DNA of 41,054 nucleotides from Arthrobacter sp. Alg241-R88 (GCF_900537115.1 NZ_UNRG01000012.1:1-41054); one strand, 5' to 3'. Positions 16,269 through 24,895 are shown, counted from the stretch's first letter. Numbers and translations: made by a program. The notes: generated by a model not told the origin, from the letters alone.

Positions 16269-17066
16269 CTACTGCGGGCGTGAGGCAAGGACGTCCTTAA
16301 CGACGGGCATTGCCGTAAAAACTTTCGGCCAGCCGGCGTAAAAGGCGAGTTGGGTCAGGGTTTCACCGATCTCAGCACCGGTGAGCCCGTTATCCATGGC
16401 GCGGTTCAGATGATAGGGGATTTGTTGTACCTGCCCGGAGCTGATGAGGGCGACGACGGTGATCAAGCTGCGGTCACGCGGCTTCAGGTCCGGTCGCAGC
16501 CAAAGATCGCGGAAGAGGACGTCGGTGGTTTTCTCAACCACCCCCGGCGCCACTTGGCCAAAGTTGGACTCAACCCCCTGGGCCCGGGCCTGTTCTGCTG
16601 CCTGGTCCAGAGGCAGCAGTTCCGGGTCGGCCACCGGCAGCTGGGAAGCATCGACGCTGCGGGCTCTGAATACTGTGCCGATGGCGGGGACCGCGGCCAT
16701 GGCGTTTTCCCAGCCGCTGTAGAACGCAAGGTGCGTGACCGTTTCGGAAATTTCCCGCGGCTCCACACCGTCATCAAGAGCCTTGGAGACATAAAACGGG
16801 AGCTCCGCTGTCTGGTTTAGGGCGATCATTTCTGCCACCGTTACAAGGCTGCGGTCCCGGTCCGAGAGCCCGTCACGTTCCCACAAGTCCCCAATCACGA
16901 CATCGTCCCGGTACCGGGCGAGGGCCGGCGCGACGTTCTCGATTCCTTGGACGGCGGACGCTGACTCCACAGAAGGAGTGCTGGACCCGCTGCGGGTCGG
17001 CGTGCAGCCGGTGACCGTCGTGGCCAGGACAGTTGCAGCGAAGAGGGACAGGTAGCGGTATTTCAC
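16269..17066 (-). CDS. Exported lipoprotein with two carboxymuconolactone decarboxylase domains
   Basis: 265 residues from a GTG start at 17066 with GGAAAGG upstream. A signal peptide with lipobox VTGC places Cys21 as the lipidated residue. Two CMD repeats follow, around residues 55-130 and 170-260. Each shows RDRSL(V/I)TV, a GV(E/T)xxEI(S/G)ET turn and LAFY(S/A)GW. The CxxC of AhpD peroxidases is absent in both. CMD proteins are usually cytoplasmic, so the lipid anchor is notable. It is followed upstream (44 bases) by a lipoprotein cupin on the same strand, with which it is likely co-transcribed. The reaction is unknown; redox or lactone chemistry at the outer membrane face is an inference. 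Confidence 0.85.
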   Translation of the reverse strand: MKYRYLSLFAATVLATTVTGCTPTRSGSSTPSVESASAVQGIENVAPALARYRDDVVIGDLWERDGLSDRDRSLVTVAEMIALNQTAELPFYVSKALDDGVEPREISETVTHLAFYSGWENAMAAVPAIGTVFRARSVDASQLPVADPELLPLDQAAEQARAQGVESNFGQVAPGVVEKTTDVLFRDLWLRPDLKPRDRSLITVVALISSGQVQQIPYHLNRAMDNGLTGAEIGETLTQLAFYAGWPKVFTAMPVVKDVLASRPQ

Positions 17067-17110
17067 AGGAAGACCTTTCCGGGGTTGATGTTGATGTTGT
17101 TCGCGTCCTT

Positions 17111-17674
17111 TTAGCGGCCTTCGTACTGGGCATCGCTGACGTGCTCCAGCCACCCGGCGTTCGAACCGTCGACCGTGTCTTGAACCGCGATGTGTGTCAT
17201 TGCCTCCGCCGACGTGGCGCCGTGCCAGTGTTTGGTACCGGCCGGGAACCACACAACGTCTCCTGCATTGATGTCCCGTCGCTGGCCGCCCCACTCCTGT
17301 ACCCAGCCGCGCCCCTCGGTGATGATGATTCGTTGTCCGGCCGGATGGGTGTGCCAGGCGGTACGCGCCCCGGGTTGGAACGTGACCCGGGCTGCTCCTC
17401 CGCTGGAGTCATTATTGGGGCTATAGAGCGGAGTGATTTGTACGGAGCCAGTGAAGTATTCCGCCGGTCCGGGCGTTACCCCCCGGTCAGCTTGGGAAGA
17501 AATATCAATGGTCTGGGTGTTGGGTGAAGCGGCCGCCGCAGCCGTTGGTTGGACAGTGACGTCGGACCCTGAAGTGGCGGGGGACGAGAGCTCTTCCTGG
17601 GCCGGCGAACATCCGGCCAAAGCAATAACGGAGCCAAGGGTGGCGGCGGCGTAGGTCAGGCGTGGGCTGGGCAT
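17111..17674 (-). CDS. Exported cupin-domain lipoprotein
   Basis: 187 residues. The signal peptide ends in the lipobox ALAGC (Cys22), followed by a Ser/Ala/Thr-rich linker to about residue 60. The cupin barrel has motif 1 with the metal ligands WHTHPAGQ and a Glu in ITEGRGWVQ, and motif 2 with FPAGTKHWHGA. It likely binds a divalent metal. Similar small cupins commonly sit beside CMD-domain genes, as here. A cytoplasmic cupin at 19147 has nearly the same motif layout without the signal. Starts at ATG 17674 with AGGAG upstream. Confidence 0.88.
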   Translation of the reverse strand: MPSPRLTYAAATLGSVIALAGCSPAQEELSSPATSGSDVTVQPTAAAAASPNTQTIDISSQADRGVTPGPAEYFTGSVQITPLYSPNNDSSGGAARVTFQPGARTAWHTHPAGQRIIITEGRGWVQEWGGQRRDINAGDVVWFPAGTKHWHGATSAEAMTHIAVQDTVDGSNAGWLEHVSDAQYEGR

Positions 17675-18001
17675 AAAGTGTTTCTCCTATTTCTAGGCGA
17701 TGGAAAGCGGGGTTCTCGCCGAGGTGTTGCACAACGCGTCGGGCAGCCATGTTCGTTCACCGTACGTTCCCAGCGAAAGCTGAGGGAGGGCCCTGCCAAG
17801 CCGGGTTTTGACAGGGCCTCCCTACTCTGCACCCGCGGGGCTTACCTTAACTGGAAGAGATGCGGTTGTGAGGTGCAGAACCTAACGTCTGGCTCAGCCG
17901 CACCGTCACGGACAGGCCGCGTCACCGGCGGGAATTTGCCTCCCCGCCCTTGGCACCTGTGCAGTTCCACCTCCCGTAATTGGCAGCGAAAGGATTCAGA
18001 C
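17675..18001. other. Divergent control region between lipoprotein and ADH genes
   Basis: About 330 bases between the minus-strand cupin gene and the plus-strand alcohol dehydrogenase. No gene. Promoters for both directions must lie here, but I see no strong -35/-10 pair. Confidence 0.35.
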
Positions 18002-19039
18002 ATGCGAGCCACTTTTATGTATGGAGCCGGCGACGTGCGCGTGGAAACCGTGCCTGATCCCGTCCTGCAGGATGCGACTGACGCGATTGTCAGAATCGTG
18101 AACTCCTGTATATGCGGGTCGGATCTTCACCCTTACCACGGCATGCCGAAGTCCCATGAGGGATCACCAATGGGGCACGAATTTGTCGGCGTTATTGAGG
18201 AGACAGGCAGCGACGTCTCGATGCTAAGGAAGGGTGATTTTGTGATCGCCCCGTTTGCATGGTCGGACGGGACGTGCGATTTTTGCCGCGAAGGGCTGCA
18301 GACCTCCTGCCGGCACGGCGGGTTCTGGGCATCCAACGGCATCGGCGGTGCCCAGGCTGAAGCCATCAGGGTCCCCTTCGCGGACGGCACCTTAGTAAAG
18401 GCACCCGCAGGAGAGGACCCGGAGTTGTTGCCGTCTCTCCTCACATTGTCCGATGTTTACGGGACGGGATACCACGCGGCCATCAAGGCGGGCGTTAACG
18501 AGCGGACCTCCGTCACGGTCATTGGTGACGGTGCGGTCGGGCTCCTGGCAGTGCTGTCGGCCAAACAGCTCGGGGCGGAGCAGATCATATTGATGGGCAG
18601 GCACAAGGCGCGCACTGATCTCGGCCTGGAATACGGCGCTACTGCCGTGGTCGCAGAACGGGGCGAGGCTGGTATCGAGAAGGTGCGCGAGCTCACCGGT
18701 GGGGACGGTACCCACACGGTGCTTGAATGCGTGGGTCACCGGCCTGCATACGACCAGGCCCTTGGGGTGGTCCGCCCCGGAGGCGTGATTAGCCGGGTAG
18801 GCGTGCCGCAGTATGAGGACGCGCCCATCGGCTTCGGATCCATGTTCGGACCGAACATCACCCTCACCGGTGGTCCAGCTCCCGTCCGGGCCTACATTGA
18901 GACTCTGCTGCCCGGTGTCCTTGAAGGCACCGTAAATCCGGGCAAGGTCTTTGACAGCACCATCAGCCTGGACGAGGTTCCTGCCGGCTACCGTGCAATG
19001 GATTCACGAGAATCACTGAAGGTCCTCGTCCGCCCCTAA
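18002..19039 (+). CDS. Zinc-type alcohol dehydrogenase (MDR family)
   Basis: 345 residues, starting at ATG 18002 after GAAAGGA. Cys38 (CICGSDLHPYHG) and His59-Glu60 supply the catalytic zinc site. The structural-zinc loop reads SDGTCDFCREGLQTSC, so one of four cysteines is replaced, probably by the Asp, as in a known subgroup. The nucleotide fold has VIGDGAVGLLAV. It is followed by a cupin gene 107 bases on. In related neighbourhoods such dehydrogenases are annotated as quinone/aldehyde reductases, but the substrate here is unknown. Confidence 0.88.
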   Translation: MRATFMYGAGDVRVETVPDPVLQDATDAIVRIVNSCICGSDLHPYHGMPKSHEGSPMGHEFVGVIEETGSDVSMLRKGDFVIAPFAWSDGTCDFCREGLQTSCRHGGFWASNGIGGAQAEAIRVPFADGTLVKAPAGEDPELLPSLLTLSDVYGTGYHAAIKAGVNERTSVTVIGDGAVGLLAVLSAKQLGAEQIILMGRHKARTDLGLEYGATAVVAERGEAGIEKVRELTGGDGTHTVLECVGHRPAYDQALGVVRPGGVISRVGVPQYEDAPIGFGSMFGPNITLTGGPAPVRAYIETLLPGVLEGTVNPGKVFDSTISLDEVPAGYRAMDSRESLKVLVRP

Positions 19040-19146
19040 ATTCTGCGGCGAATGGACCGAAGAACCCAGCTGCCTTCACACAGTCGCCCAGGACCCCGTC
19101 CTCGGTGCAATGAGCAATCACGAAACATGCCCGAAGGAAGAAAGCT

Positions 19147-19560
19147 ATGAGTACACAGATGCAACCCAAGACTCCCACCGTCAAGGGTCCCAAGGAGTGG
19201 TTTACCGGCGACGTGTACTTCAACGCCTACTACTCCGGCCAGCGCCCTTCGCTTGCCCGGCTGAACCTGGTGCGCTTCACTCCCGGCGCACACACGGCCT
19301 GGCACAAACACGCCGTCGGCCAAACCCTGCACGTTACGGAAGGGATCGGTTACGTGCAATCCCGAGGGGAGGAACTGATCGAATTGCATCCCGGCGATAC
19401 TGTGTACACCCCAGCAGGGGAGTGGCACTGGCACGGGGCAACCGAGGAAAATTTCATGTCCCACCTAGCACTGTGGGAAGCGGCTGCTAACAACGAGGAG
19501 CCCGAAACGGTCTGGGGCGACAAGCTTACTCACAACGAATACCCCTTCAACAGGAAGTAG
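19147..19560 (+). CDS. Cupin-domain protein (cytoplasmic)
   Basis: 137 residues with no export signal. Motif 1 is TAWHKHAVGQ with the Glu in VTEGIGYVQ; motif 2 is TPAGEWHWHGA. It is the same subgroup as the lipoprotein cupin at 17111, and both end with a similar acidic-aromatic tail. Preceded by GAAGGAAG. Likely co-transcribed with the alcohol dehydrogenase. The two cupins may act on related compounds on either side of the membrane. Confidence 0.88.
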   Translation: MSTQMQPKTPTVKGPKEWFTGDVYFNAYYSGQRPSLARLNLVRFTPGAHTAWHKHAVGQTLHVTEGIGYVQSRGEELIELHPGDTVYTPAGEWHWHGATEENFMSHLALWEAAANNEEPETVWGDKLTHNEYPFNRK

Positions 19561-19703
19561 ACGACTGCAGTCGCGCCTCCGGAATTACCTGAAGGCGGCC
19601 GCGGCCCTGCTTCGGGCGCATTCGCCGGAAAGCAACGCGGTCGCGTGGCGCCCAGGCCGTGCGTCGCCGGGCATGATCTTCACGCATAGGATTGTCTGTC
19701 ACA

Positions 19704-20035
19704 TTAACCTGAGTCTCCGCCGATCACGTCCACGTGCACGTGATCTACGTGGCGCAGGATCTCGTTGCTTGGCTCAGGTGCATCATAATTGTGCCACTGC
19801 CCCCGCGAGATGTGTGCGCTCCAGAATTGGTCGTCGAAGATTACGTACTGGATGTCCAAGTCTTCGGCATGAGCGACGAGCCAGTGGGCGAGTATCCACC
19901 CCTCACGCCGGTTTTCCTCAGTCACCGGACGGAAAAAGATGTCAAGGGCTCGTCCGTCGTAGTTCCCAAGCAGCAAAAGGACCAAGAACAGCCGGCTAAG
20001 GCGGTACGGGCCCCCTCTGAATCGTTGATAGTCAT
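19704..20035 (-). pseudogene. Deleted copy of the membrane-anchored gene at 30799
   Basis: The C-terminal 85 residues (19964-19704) match the end of the intact protein at 30799-31569 at about 71 of 85 positions, including DIFFRPVTEENRR and NEILRHVDHVHVDV. Upstream, an ATG at 20035 begins MTINDSEG, comparable with the intact start VLTNDH. After a frameshift RLFLVLLLLG matches the intact membrane anchor. Some 170 residues between anchor and C-terminal domain are missing. It is therefore a paralog reduced by an internal deletion and a frameshift, not a recent duplicate. Confidence 0.8.
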
Positions 20036-20190
20036 GACGAGGGCAGACCTTGGGGCGACGCCGTGACCCGGTACGTGTCGGCGCCGGCCAACTCAAGGGC
20101 GAGGACTGACCTGAGGACCCCAACGCCGGTCACTGCGTCCTTAGCGATGATGTTGCACCCCCCTTCGTTTCGCAGCAGGGTTCCAACTAT
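20032..20190 (-). pseudogene. C-terminal fragment of an unrecognised gene
   Basis: A 52-codon open stretch reading GGCNIIAKDAVTGVGVLRSV and ALELAGADTYRVTASPQG to a TGA that overlaps the start of the deleted gene by ATGA. That overlap is an operon-like junction, suggesting the two were once consecutive genes. Upstream the frame is interrupted; a neighbouring frame reads LITVLDSPGSPLL and may be its continuation. I do not recognise the family. Confidence 0.35.
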
Positions 20191-20323
20191 TGCAGGAGCG
20201 GACTACCGGGGCTGTCGAGCACTGTGATTAGTGGCCCCGAACGGGCGCGGCGCCTTTACCTGTGGGGGCAGCCACAGGGCAGCTTTGGCGTGTCATGTCG
20301 TGAACTAGGGCCGCCTTCGCGTC

Positions 20324-20830
20324 CTAGTCCGTAGCCCGTTCGTAGGTAACACGCCATCCCTCTGAGGGGTCGACGGGGGTAAGGACCAGGGTGTCATCGG
20401 TAACCTCAAAGTTACGGCTTAGGGTCTGTCCGATGAGGTCGCGTGCGGCGGCTGACTCGACGGCGACGGAGAACCTACCGGCGTCGGCGTCGATGGCGGC
20501 ATCTCCGTAGAACGCCTCGTACCCCTGGACGGTGTAGGGGGTGTCGGGTGCGGTCGTGTCCGGGTTCATGGCCTGAACCGAGACGGTACCTGCGTCGGTA
20601 AAGATAATCTGCCCGGAGAACGGGACCTGCTGCAGCTCACCACCGGTTCCGAACTCAAGAGTCGTCATCGTCCATTCCCCGATGATCGAGTCGGATTGAT
20701 CAGCCGTTCCGCTAGCTTCGGAAGCGTTTTGCGGGGCTGGTGCGGTGCATGCGGATGTGGTGAGCAGCAGGCCCAAAGCCAGCAAGGGAGCGGGGATCAA
20801 CAGCTTGCTCTTCTTCATGGTCAGGTTCAT
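20324..20830 (-). CDS. Lipocalin-like lipoprotein
   Basis: 168 residues from ATG 20830, chosen for the GAGAGG site seven bases upstream. The signal peptide ends with TTSAC (lipobox). The body resembles the small lipocalin-like domain: GEWTMTTLEF at its start, FSGQIIFTDAGTVSVQAM in the middle, and paired strands FEVTDDTLVLTP and WRVTYERA at the end. Such proteins bind small hydrophobic ligands or accompany redox genes; here the ligand is unknown. It lies alone, with decayed sequence on its downstream side. Confidence 0.75.
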   Translation of the reverse strand: MNLTMKKSKLLIPAPLLALGLLLTTSACTAPAPQNASEASGTADQSDSIIGEWTMTTLEFGTGGELQQVPFSGQIIFTDAGTVSVQAMNPDTTAPDTPYTVQGYEAFYGDAAIDADAGRFSVAVESAAARDLIGQTLSRNFEVTDDTLVLTPVDPSEGWRVTYERATD

Positions 20831-21252
20831 AGTGCGACCTCTCAAGGATTGGTGGGAGTCGTATCTGCCACGCTACGGGAGCCACCCCGGACGAGGGAGA
20901 CCCTCCTGGAGCGCTCCTTGTCAGGGCACCTCTGAGCTGACAGTCAGGGCAACTATCGGGTTACCTGCGTTCTCACCGGATCGCGGACAACGAAGGGCGC
21001 GAAATTAGACCACATTCGACCGCCCGCGATATTTTGACCAGTCGCAGGCGGTCCAACCTTGTACCTCGGGGCTTACGGTGCTCCAGCCGATCCGAGGGCG
21101 TGGGGATGACGGCCTTGATGTCCCGCGAAACAATCAAAAAAATTTGCCGACTGTGGGAGGCCCTGCCCAAATTTACCAACAAGGGCTCCCTGTTCACCGT
21201 GAAATGGGATTTGCTGGATGCGGAACCCAACTTTTGGAAGGATCATCTCAAC
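20831..21252. other. Intergenic stretch before the DUF6152-like pseudogene
   Basis: About 420 bases with no convincing gene. It holds the upstream regions of the lipocalin-like gene (leftward) and of the broken gene at 21253 (rightward, ribosome site GGAAGGA). Confidence 0.4.
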
Positions 21253-21872
21253 ATGCGCTTCATCACGAGCACCGTACGACAGACCCGCCCCGGCGCCCGT
21301 CGCGCCACGCTGGCAGCGACCTCCGCCATTTTCGCGGCGATGTTCGTAGTGCTCCCCACTAGCGCTGCGCAGGCCCATCACGGGTTCGACGATTTCGACA
21401 CCGACCGCCTGTACTACATCTCGGGCGCCGTCTCGCAGGTCCGTTGAGGCGAACCGCACTCCTACTTTAATGTGACCCTCGACAGGGGGCTCCCCGCTGA
21501 CACGCTGAAGTGGCTCTGCCTGCGCAGCTGCAGGCCCCCTAGGACAGTGGCCCGATCAACGACGTTCCGTCGTACAGTGGCTCGCATGACATGCTGGAGG
21601 TCGTCATCGCGCCGCCGAGCTTCACAGGAATATGGGGCCTCGACCTTCCACTCGTCGACGGCGAGCGAGTCGAGGCGGTCGGCTACATCGGCGCGAGTCA
21701 CGACGATGAGTTTCGTCCAGTCGTATTCTGGTTCGAGAACGGGCAGCCGGTCAATCAGGTGCTCGGAAGTGAACTGCCGGTAAGGCCGCTGCCGGTTCCG
21801 TATCCTCAGGACGACGCGTCTGCCGCCGCTGTCGACCAGGATGCCCCCGCTGCGACCAATCCAGGGGCGTAA
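21253..21872 (+). pseudogene. Broken DUF6152-type exported protein
   Basis: The first part encodes a signal peptide ending AQAHHGFDDFD and then YYISGAVSQVR, followed by an in-frame TGA at 21445 where relatives have Trp (VRWGEPHS). Reading through, GEPHSYFNVTLD continues. A frameshift near 21510 moves the frame, a TAG at 21540 follows, and the remaining sequence from DSGPIN to the C-terminus (VVIAPPSFTGIWGL, AVGYIGASHDDEFRPVVFW) is intact. So there are three lesions in an otherwise complete gene. The family is a small periplasmic or secreted protein of unknown role. Confidence 0.8.
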
Positions 21873-22606
21873 TGGGGTCAGGGTGGGTACACGCTTCCGC
21901 GGCGGCACCGCCAGAACCCGGTAGGGCGCAGGGGTTAGGCGACAAGGCGTACTCGTCCCGAGCAGGACCGGTTACTTCGAATCCGGGGCGTCAAGACCTC
22001 ACGCGGCTGAAACTGGTGGTGACTCTGATCCGTCCTGGCAGGGGTCAATTCAGTTATCCACGGCTGGAAGTAGGAGCCGTTGGGTTAGCTCCCTGGCAGC
22101 CGTAGCGGTGGGTAACCTATGAAAATTGATCCCGGCTGTGGGCGGGCGGACCCTGACTAATCATTCAAACGTGGATCAATTCCAGTTGTTCCGAGGACCA
22201 GGTAAGGAATCGTGTCAGCTTCGGGTGTACTTCAAGAATTCGCAAGGACCTTTCCTTCGACGAGCAGCTGCTCGAGGCCCGACCGAGACTCAGGCTTCCA
22301 GTACCGGCACGCTTCGTGGCTGACCCTCCTTGACCTGTCATCACCGCGGGGGTCCCAAATTTGTCGTGGAGGGTGCAATCCCTCCCGTGCAGGAAAACGG
22401 GCCGAAAGGAAATGTATTGCGCGTCAATTCAGGTGCCCACCGGGTGGCCGCTGCACCGTCCGCGGACCGAACACGCACTCTTGTTTCCACCCCATACGGG
22501 CTCTGCCAGAACCCGTCTTAGCAGGGACTCCCGCTGACCGTTCCGGCTGTGGTGTGCTCGAAAGGACGACGAAGTCCATCAAGATACGGAACCGACGATC
22601 ACGAGG
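21873..22606. other. IS-scrap region before the Tat hydrolase gene
   Basis: About 730 bases without a gene. Near 21935 a plus-strand stretch reads LGDKAYSSRA, the block around a catalytic residue of many IS5-family transposases, but flanks do not continue the family. Bases 22041-22196 carry repeated motifs resembling IS21-type ends. The last 200 bases must contain the promoter of the hydrolase gene; no clear box is visible. Confidence 0.4.
22041..22196. mobile_element. Possible IS21-type terminal repeats
   Basis: Three related motifs occur within 156 bases: GGGTCAATTCAGTTATCCAC (22042-22061, plus), GGGATCAATTTTCATAGG (22133-22116, minus) and GTGGATCAATTCCAGTTG (22171-22188, plus). Multiple TCAATT-centred repeats in both orientations are what IS21-family ends look like in actinobacteria, where the transposase binds. 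No transposase gene is adjacent, so at most this is an end left behind. Confidence 0.4.
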
Positions 22607-22615
22607 ATGAATACG

Positions 22616-23752
22616 ATGAGCACGGACAAAGCAAATCACAACACAACGAAGGGGCTTCGGGCGGAGGGGGTGTCGCGCCGGAACATCATCAAGCTGACAG
22701 GCGCAGGCGCGGCGGCAATCGGACTCGCCAGCGCAGCGGGGCTGGCAGGATCGGGACCGGCTTTCGCCGCCCCGGCTGCTTCACGCAACAACCTGGAGCC
22801 CGGCGACACCTCGAACGGGGCTGATAACTTCTACACAAGCGACCAGGTCACGGTGAAGAAGATCTCGTTCAAGAACAAGTACGAGATGAAGGTCGTCGGC
22901 AACCTGTTCGTCCCCAACAAGCTGAACCGGGCGACCACCCACCCGGCACTGGTGGTGGGACACCCCATGGGCGCGGTGAAGGAACAAAGCGCCAACCTCT
23001 ACGCCACCAAGATGGCGGAGCAGGGGTACGTCACGCTCTCCTTCGACCTTTCATTCTGGGGTGAGAGCGCCGGAAAGCCCGGCAACTCAGTACTGCCCGA
23101 CGTCTACGCTGAAGATTTCAGCGCCGCCGTCGACTACCTACGGGCCCAGGCCTTCGTTGACAAGGAACGCGTCGGGGCCATCGGGATCTGCGGCAGCGGC
23201 AGCTTCGTCATCAGCGCGGCAAAGATTGACCCACGTATCAAGGCGATCGCCACGGTGAGCATGTACGACATGGGCGCCGCCAACCGCGACGGGCTCAACA
23301 AATCCGTGACCCTGGAACAGCGCAAGGTCATGATCGCCCAGGCCGCGGCCCAGCGCGACGTCGAGTTCACCGGCGGAGCGATCGAGTACACCGGCGGTAC
23401 GCCGGAAGTACTCACCGCTGAATCCACGGCGGTGGACCGGGAGTTCTACGACTTCTACCGGACCGCCCGCGGCTACCACCCCAACACCACCACGCATCCG
23501 GCCCTGGCAACCAACACCAAGTTCATAAACTTCCACCCGTTCAACGACCTGGACCTGATCTCACCGAGGCCTCTGCTGTTCATCACCGGCGACCAGGCAC
23601 ACTCACGGGAGTTCAGCGAAGAGGCCTACCGGCTCGCCACCGGCCCCAAGGAACTCTTCTGGGTTCCCGGAGCCGGCCATGTGGACCTCTACGACCGCGT
23701 GGGCCTGATCCCCTTCGACAAGCTCACGGACTTCTTCCGCACCGAGCTCTAG
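22616..23752 (+). CDS. Tat-exported alpha/beta hydrolase
   Basis: 378 residues from the ATG at 22616, which has GAGGA at proper spacing; an ATG 9 bases earlier is less well placed. A twin-arginine signal (SRRNIIKLTGAG) runs to a cleavage site after AFA. The alpha/beta-hydrolase core follows: ALVVGHPMGAVKEQS, the LSFDLSFWGES strand, and the nucleophile elbow GICGSGS with Cys192 as probable nucleophile. Acid and base residues are likely in ITGDQAHSREFSE and GAGHVDLYD. This resembles the YcjY-like dienelactone-hydrolase relatives. A strong terminator follows at once. It probably hydrolyses an ester or lactone outside the membrane. Confidence 0.87.
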   Translation: MSTDKANHNTTKGLRAEGVSRRNIIKLTGAGAAAIGLASAAGLAGSGPAFAAPAASRNNLEPGDTSNGADNFYTSDQVTVKKISFKNKYEMKVVGNLFVPNKLNRATTHPALVVGHPMGAVKEQSANLYATKMAEQGYVTLSFDLSFWGESAGKPGNSVLPDVYAEDFSAAVDYLRAQAFVDKERVGAIGICGSGSFVISAAKIDPRIKAIATVSMYDMGAANRDGLNKSVTLEQRKVMIAQAAAQRDVEFTGGAIEYTGGTPEVLTAESTAVDREFYDFYRTARGYHPNTTTHPALATNTKFINFHPFNDLDLISPRPLLFITGDQAHSREFSEEAYRLATGPKELFWVPGAGHVDLYDRVGLIPFDKLTDFFRTEL

Positions 23753-23759
23753 GAAGGCA

Positions 23760-23796
23760 GGGGGCCCGCGCGTTCCAAAGGTGCGCGGGCCCCCTT
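23760..23796 (+). terminator. Strong hairpin terminator
   Basis: GGGGGCCCGCGC at 23760-23771 pairs perfectly with GCGCGGGCCCCC at 23783-23794 (12 pairs, 11-base loop), followed by TT. It begins 8 bases after the hydrolase stop codon. Confidence 0.85.
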
Positions 23797-23835
23797 ACCG
23801 GTCGACAGTCTCAAAACCCGGTACTTCGGGCCGTT

Positions 23836-23870
23836 CATGGTTGCCGCCTTCGGGTGCGGCGGCAACCATG
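23836..23870. repeat. Second hairpin, 13-bp perfect stem
   Basis: CATGGTTGCCGCC at 23836-23848 pairs with GGCGGCAACCATG at 23858-23870 around a 9-base loop. There is no T-run. It lies 60 bases before the ATG of the next gene and 40 bases after the terminator; a regulatory hairpin or a second terminator are both possible. Confidence 0.7.
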
Positions 23871-23929
23871 GACGGACGTTATGGTTTGCGGTTATGGTTG
23901 CGGCGCCGGAACACGTGAGGTGACCCTCT

Positions 23930-24895
23930 ATGGCGCGACCAGTGGCCCGCTCGATCAGGAGCGCTCGTTCGCTGCTGCGTGCTGTGGCGTGCGGGATCTG
24001 CTTCGGCGTCGCTGGCCTGGCATGGTCCCTGCCGCGGCTGCGGGTGCGTCGGTTGCGGCGGGTGGCCACGTGCCGGACCTGCGCGACTCACATGAGGATG
24101 CGCAACGTGACGGTATTCCTGGCCGCGGCGCTGCTCCTCGCCGGAGCTGCTGCCCGCACCATCGAGGCGGTTTCACCGCAGATCATTTGCCATAGCCACA
24201 TCACCCCTGGCGGCCAAGTGGAGCCGGAGCCGTACCTGGAGATCTCGCCGCCTGCCCCGTGGAGTTTCACCCGTAACTTCCTGGTTGCGCCCATCAGCGG
24301 GGTGGGCGTTTTGGCCGGCGGGGTGATGGGGATGGAGTCCTGCTCCGGACCGCCGCTGCTGGTCATGTTCTGGCCACCTCCCCGGACAAGTGGCGGCGGA
24401 AGCGTCCTGGGCGATGTGTTCGTTGCGTGGATGCCTCCCGGGGAAACGCAGGCCGGACCCTTAAGCATCAATGGGTACGGGACCGAGGGGGAGCGGCTGT
24501 ACATCAGGTATGGGCCAAACATTTCGCAAGCCCGGGATGATGAGGAGGAGCTGGGGCTTCACGAGTCGCGGCACGTGGACCAATGGGCTGTCGCCAACTT
24601 CCTGGCGGGCCCCTTGGCCTTCCCCGCAGCCTACTTTGTCGACGACGCACTCTTTCCCGGCTCACGCAACCACTTTGAGCGGGACGCCGGCCTGTCCCGG
24701 GGCGGATACCCACCTGCGCCGGACAAGGGGCCAGCCCCCAAATGGCCCGAGACTGCGGCTATTGCCGTGCTGGGCGTGATCATCTTCCGGAGGCGGCTGC
24801 GGTGGGCTGTCCGGGTATTCCGGGGCGGCCAAGGGCAGCGCACGGCACACACAACTGGCGAGTGTCCTGTCCACACCCGTGGGTGGACCCCCTAG
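23930..24895 (+). CDS. Membrane protein with HExxH-type motif, unknown function
   Basis: 321 residues. Hydrophobic segments lie at about residues 15-34, 59-76, 117-134 and near the C-terminus (275-286). The central region holds ELGLHESRHVDQW, giving HESRH at residues 211-215, followed by a helix, then NHFERDAGLSRGGY with Glu250. This spacing is compatible with a zincin-like metal site (His, Glu, His, later Glu), but no confirmed protease family is recognised. The start at 23930 has GAGGTGA before it; a later Met at residue 55 would leave a simple signal-anchor. The C-terminus ends beside an IS remnant. Confidence 0.65.
   Translation: MARPVARSIRSARSLLRAVACGICFGVAGLAWSLPRLRVRRLRRVATCRTCATHMRMRNVTVFLAAALLLAGAAARTIEAVSPQIICHSHITPGGQVEPEPYLEISPPAPWSFTRNFLVAPISGVGVLAGGVMGMESCSGPPLLVMFWPPPRTSGGGSVLGDVFVAWMPPGETQAGPLSINGYGTEGERLYIRYGPNISQARDDEEELGLHESRHVDQWAVANFLAGPLAFPAAYFVDDALFPGSRNHFERDAGLSRGGYPPAPDKGPAPKWPETAAIAVLGVIIFRRRLRWAVRVFRGGQGQRTAHTTGECPVHTRGWTP

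Noticed and set aside
21940..22000. tRNA-like TTCGAATCC segment
   Set aside because: No matching acceptor, anticodon or D arms could be paired around it.
21925..22000. IS5-type transposase gene from LGDKAYSSRA
   Set aside because: Only about ten residues fit; flanking translation does not follow the family, so only mentioned as a possible scrap.
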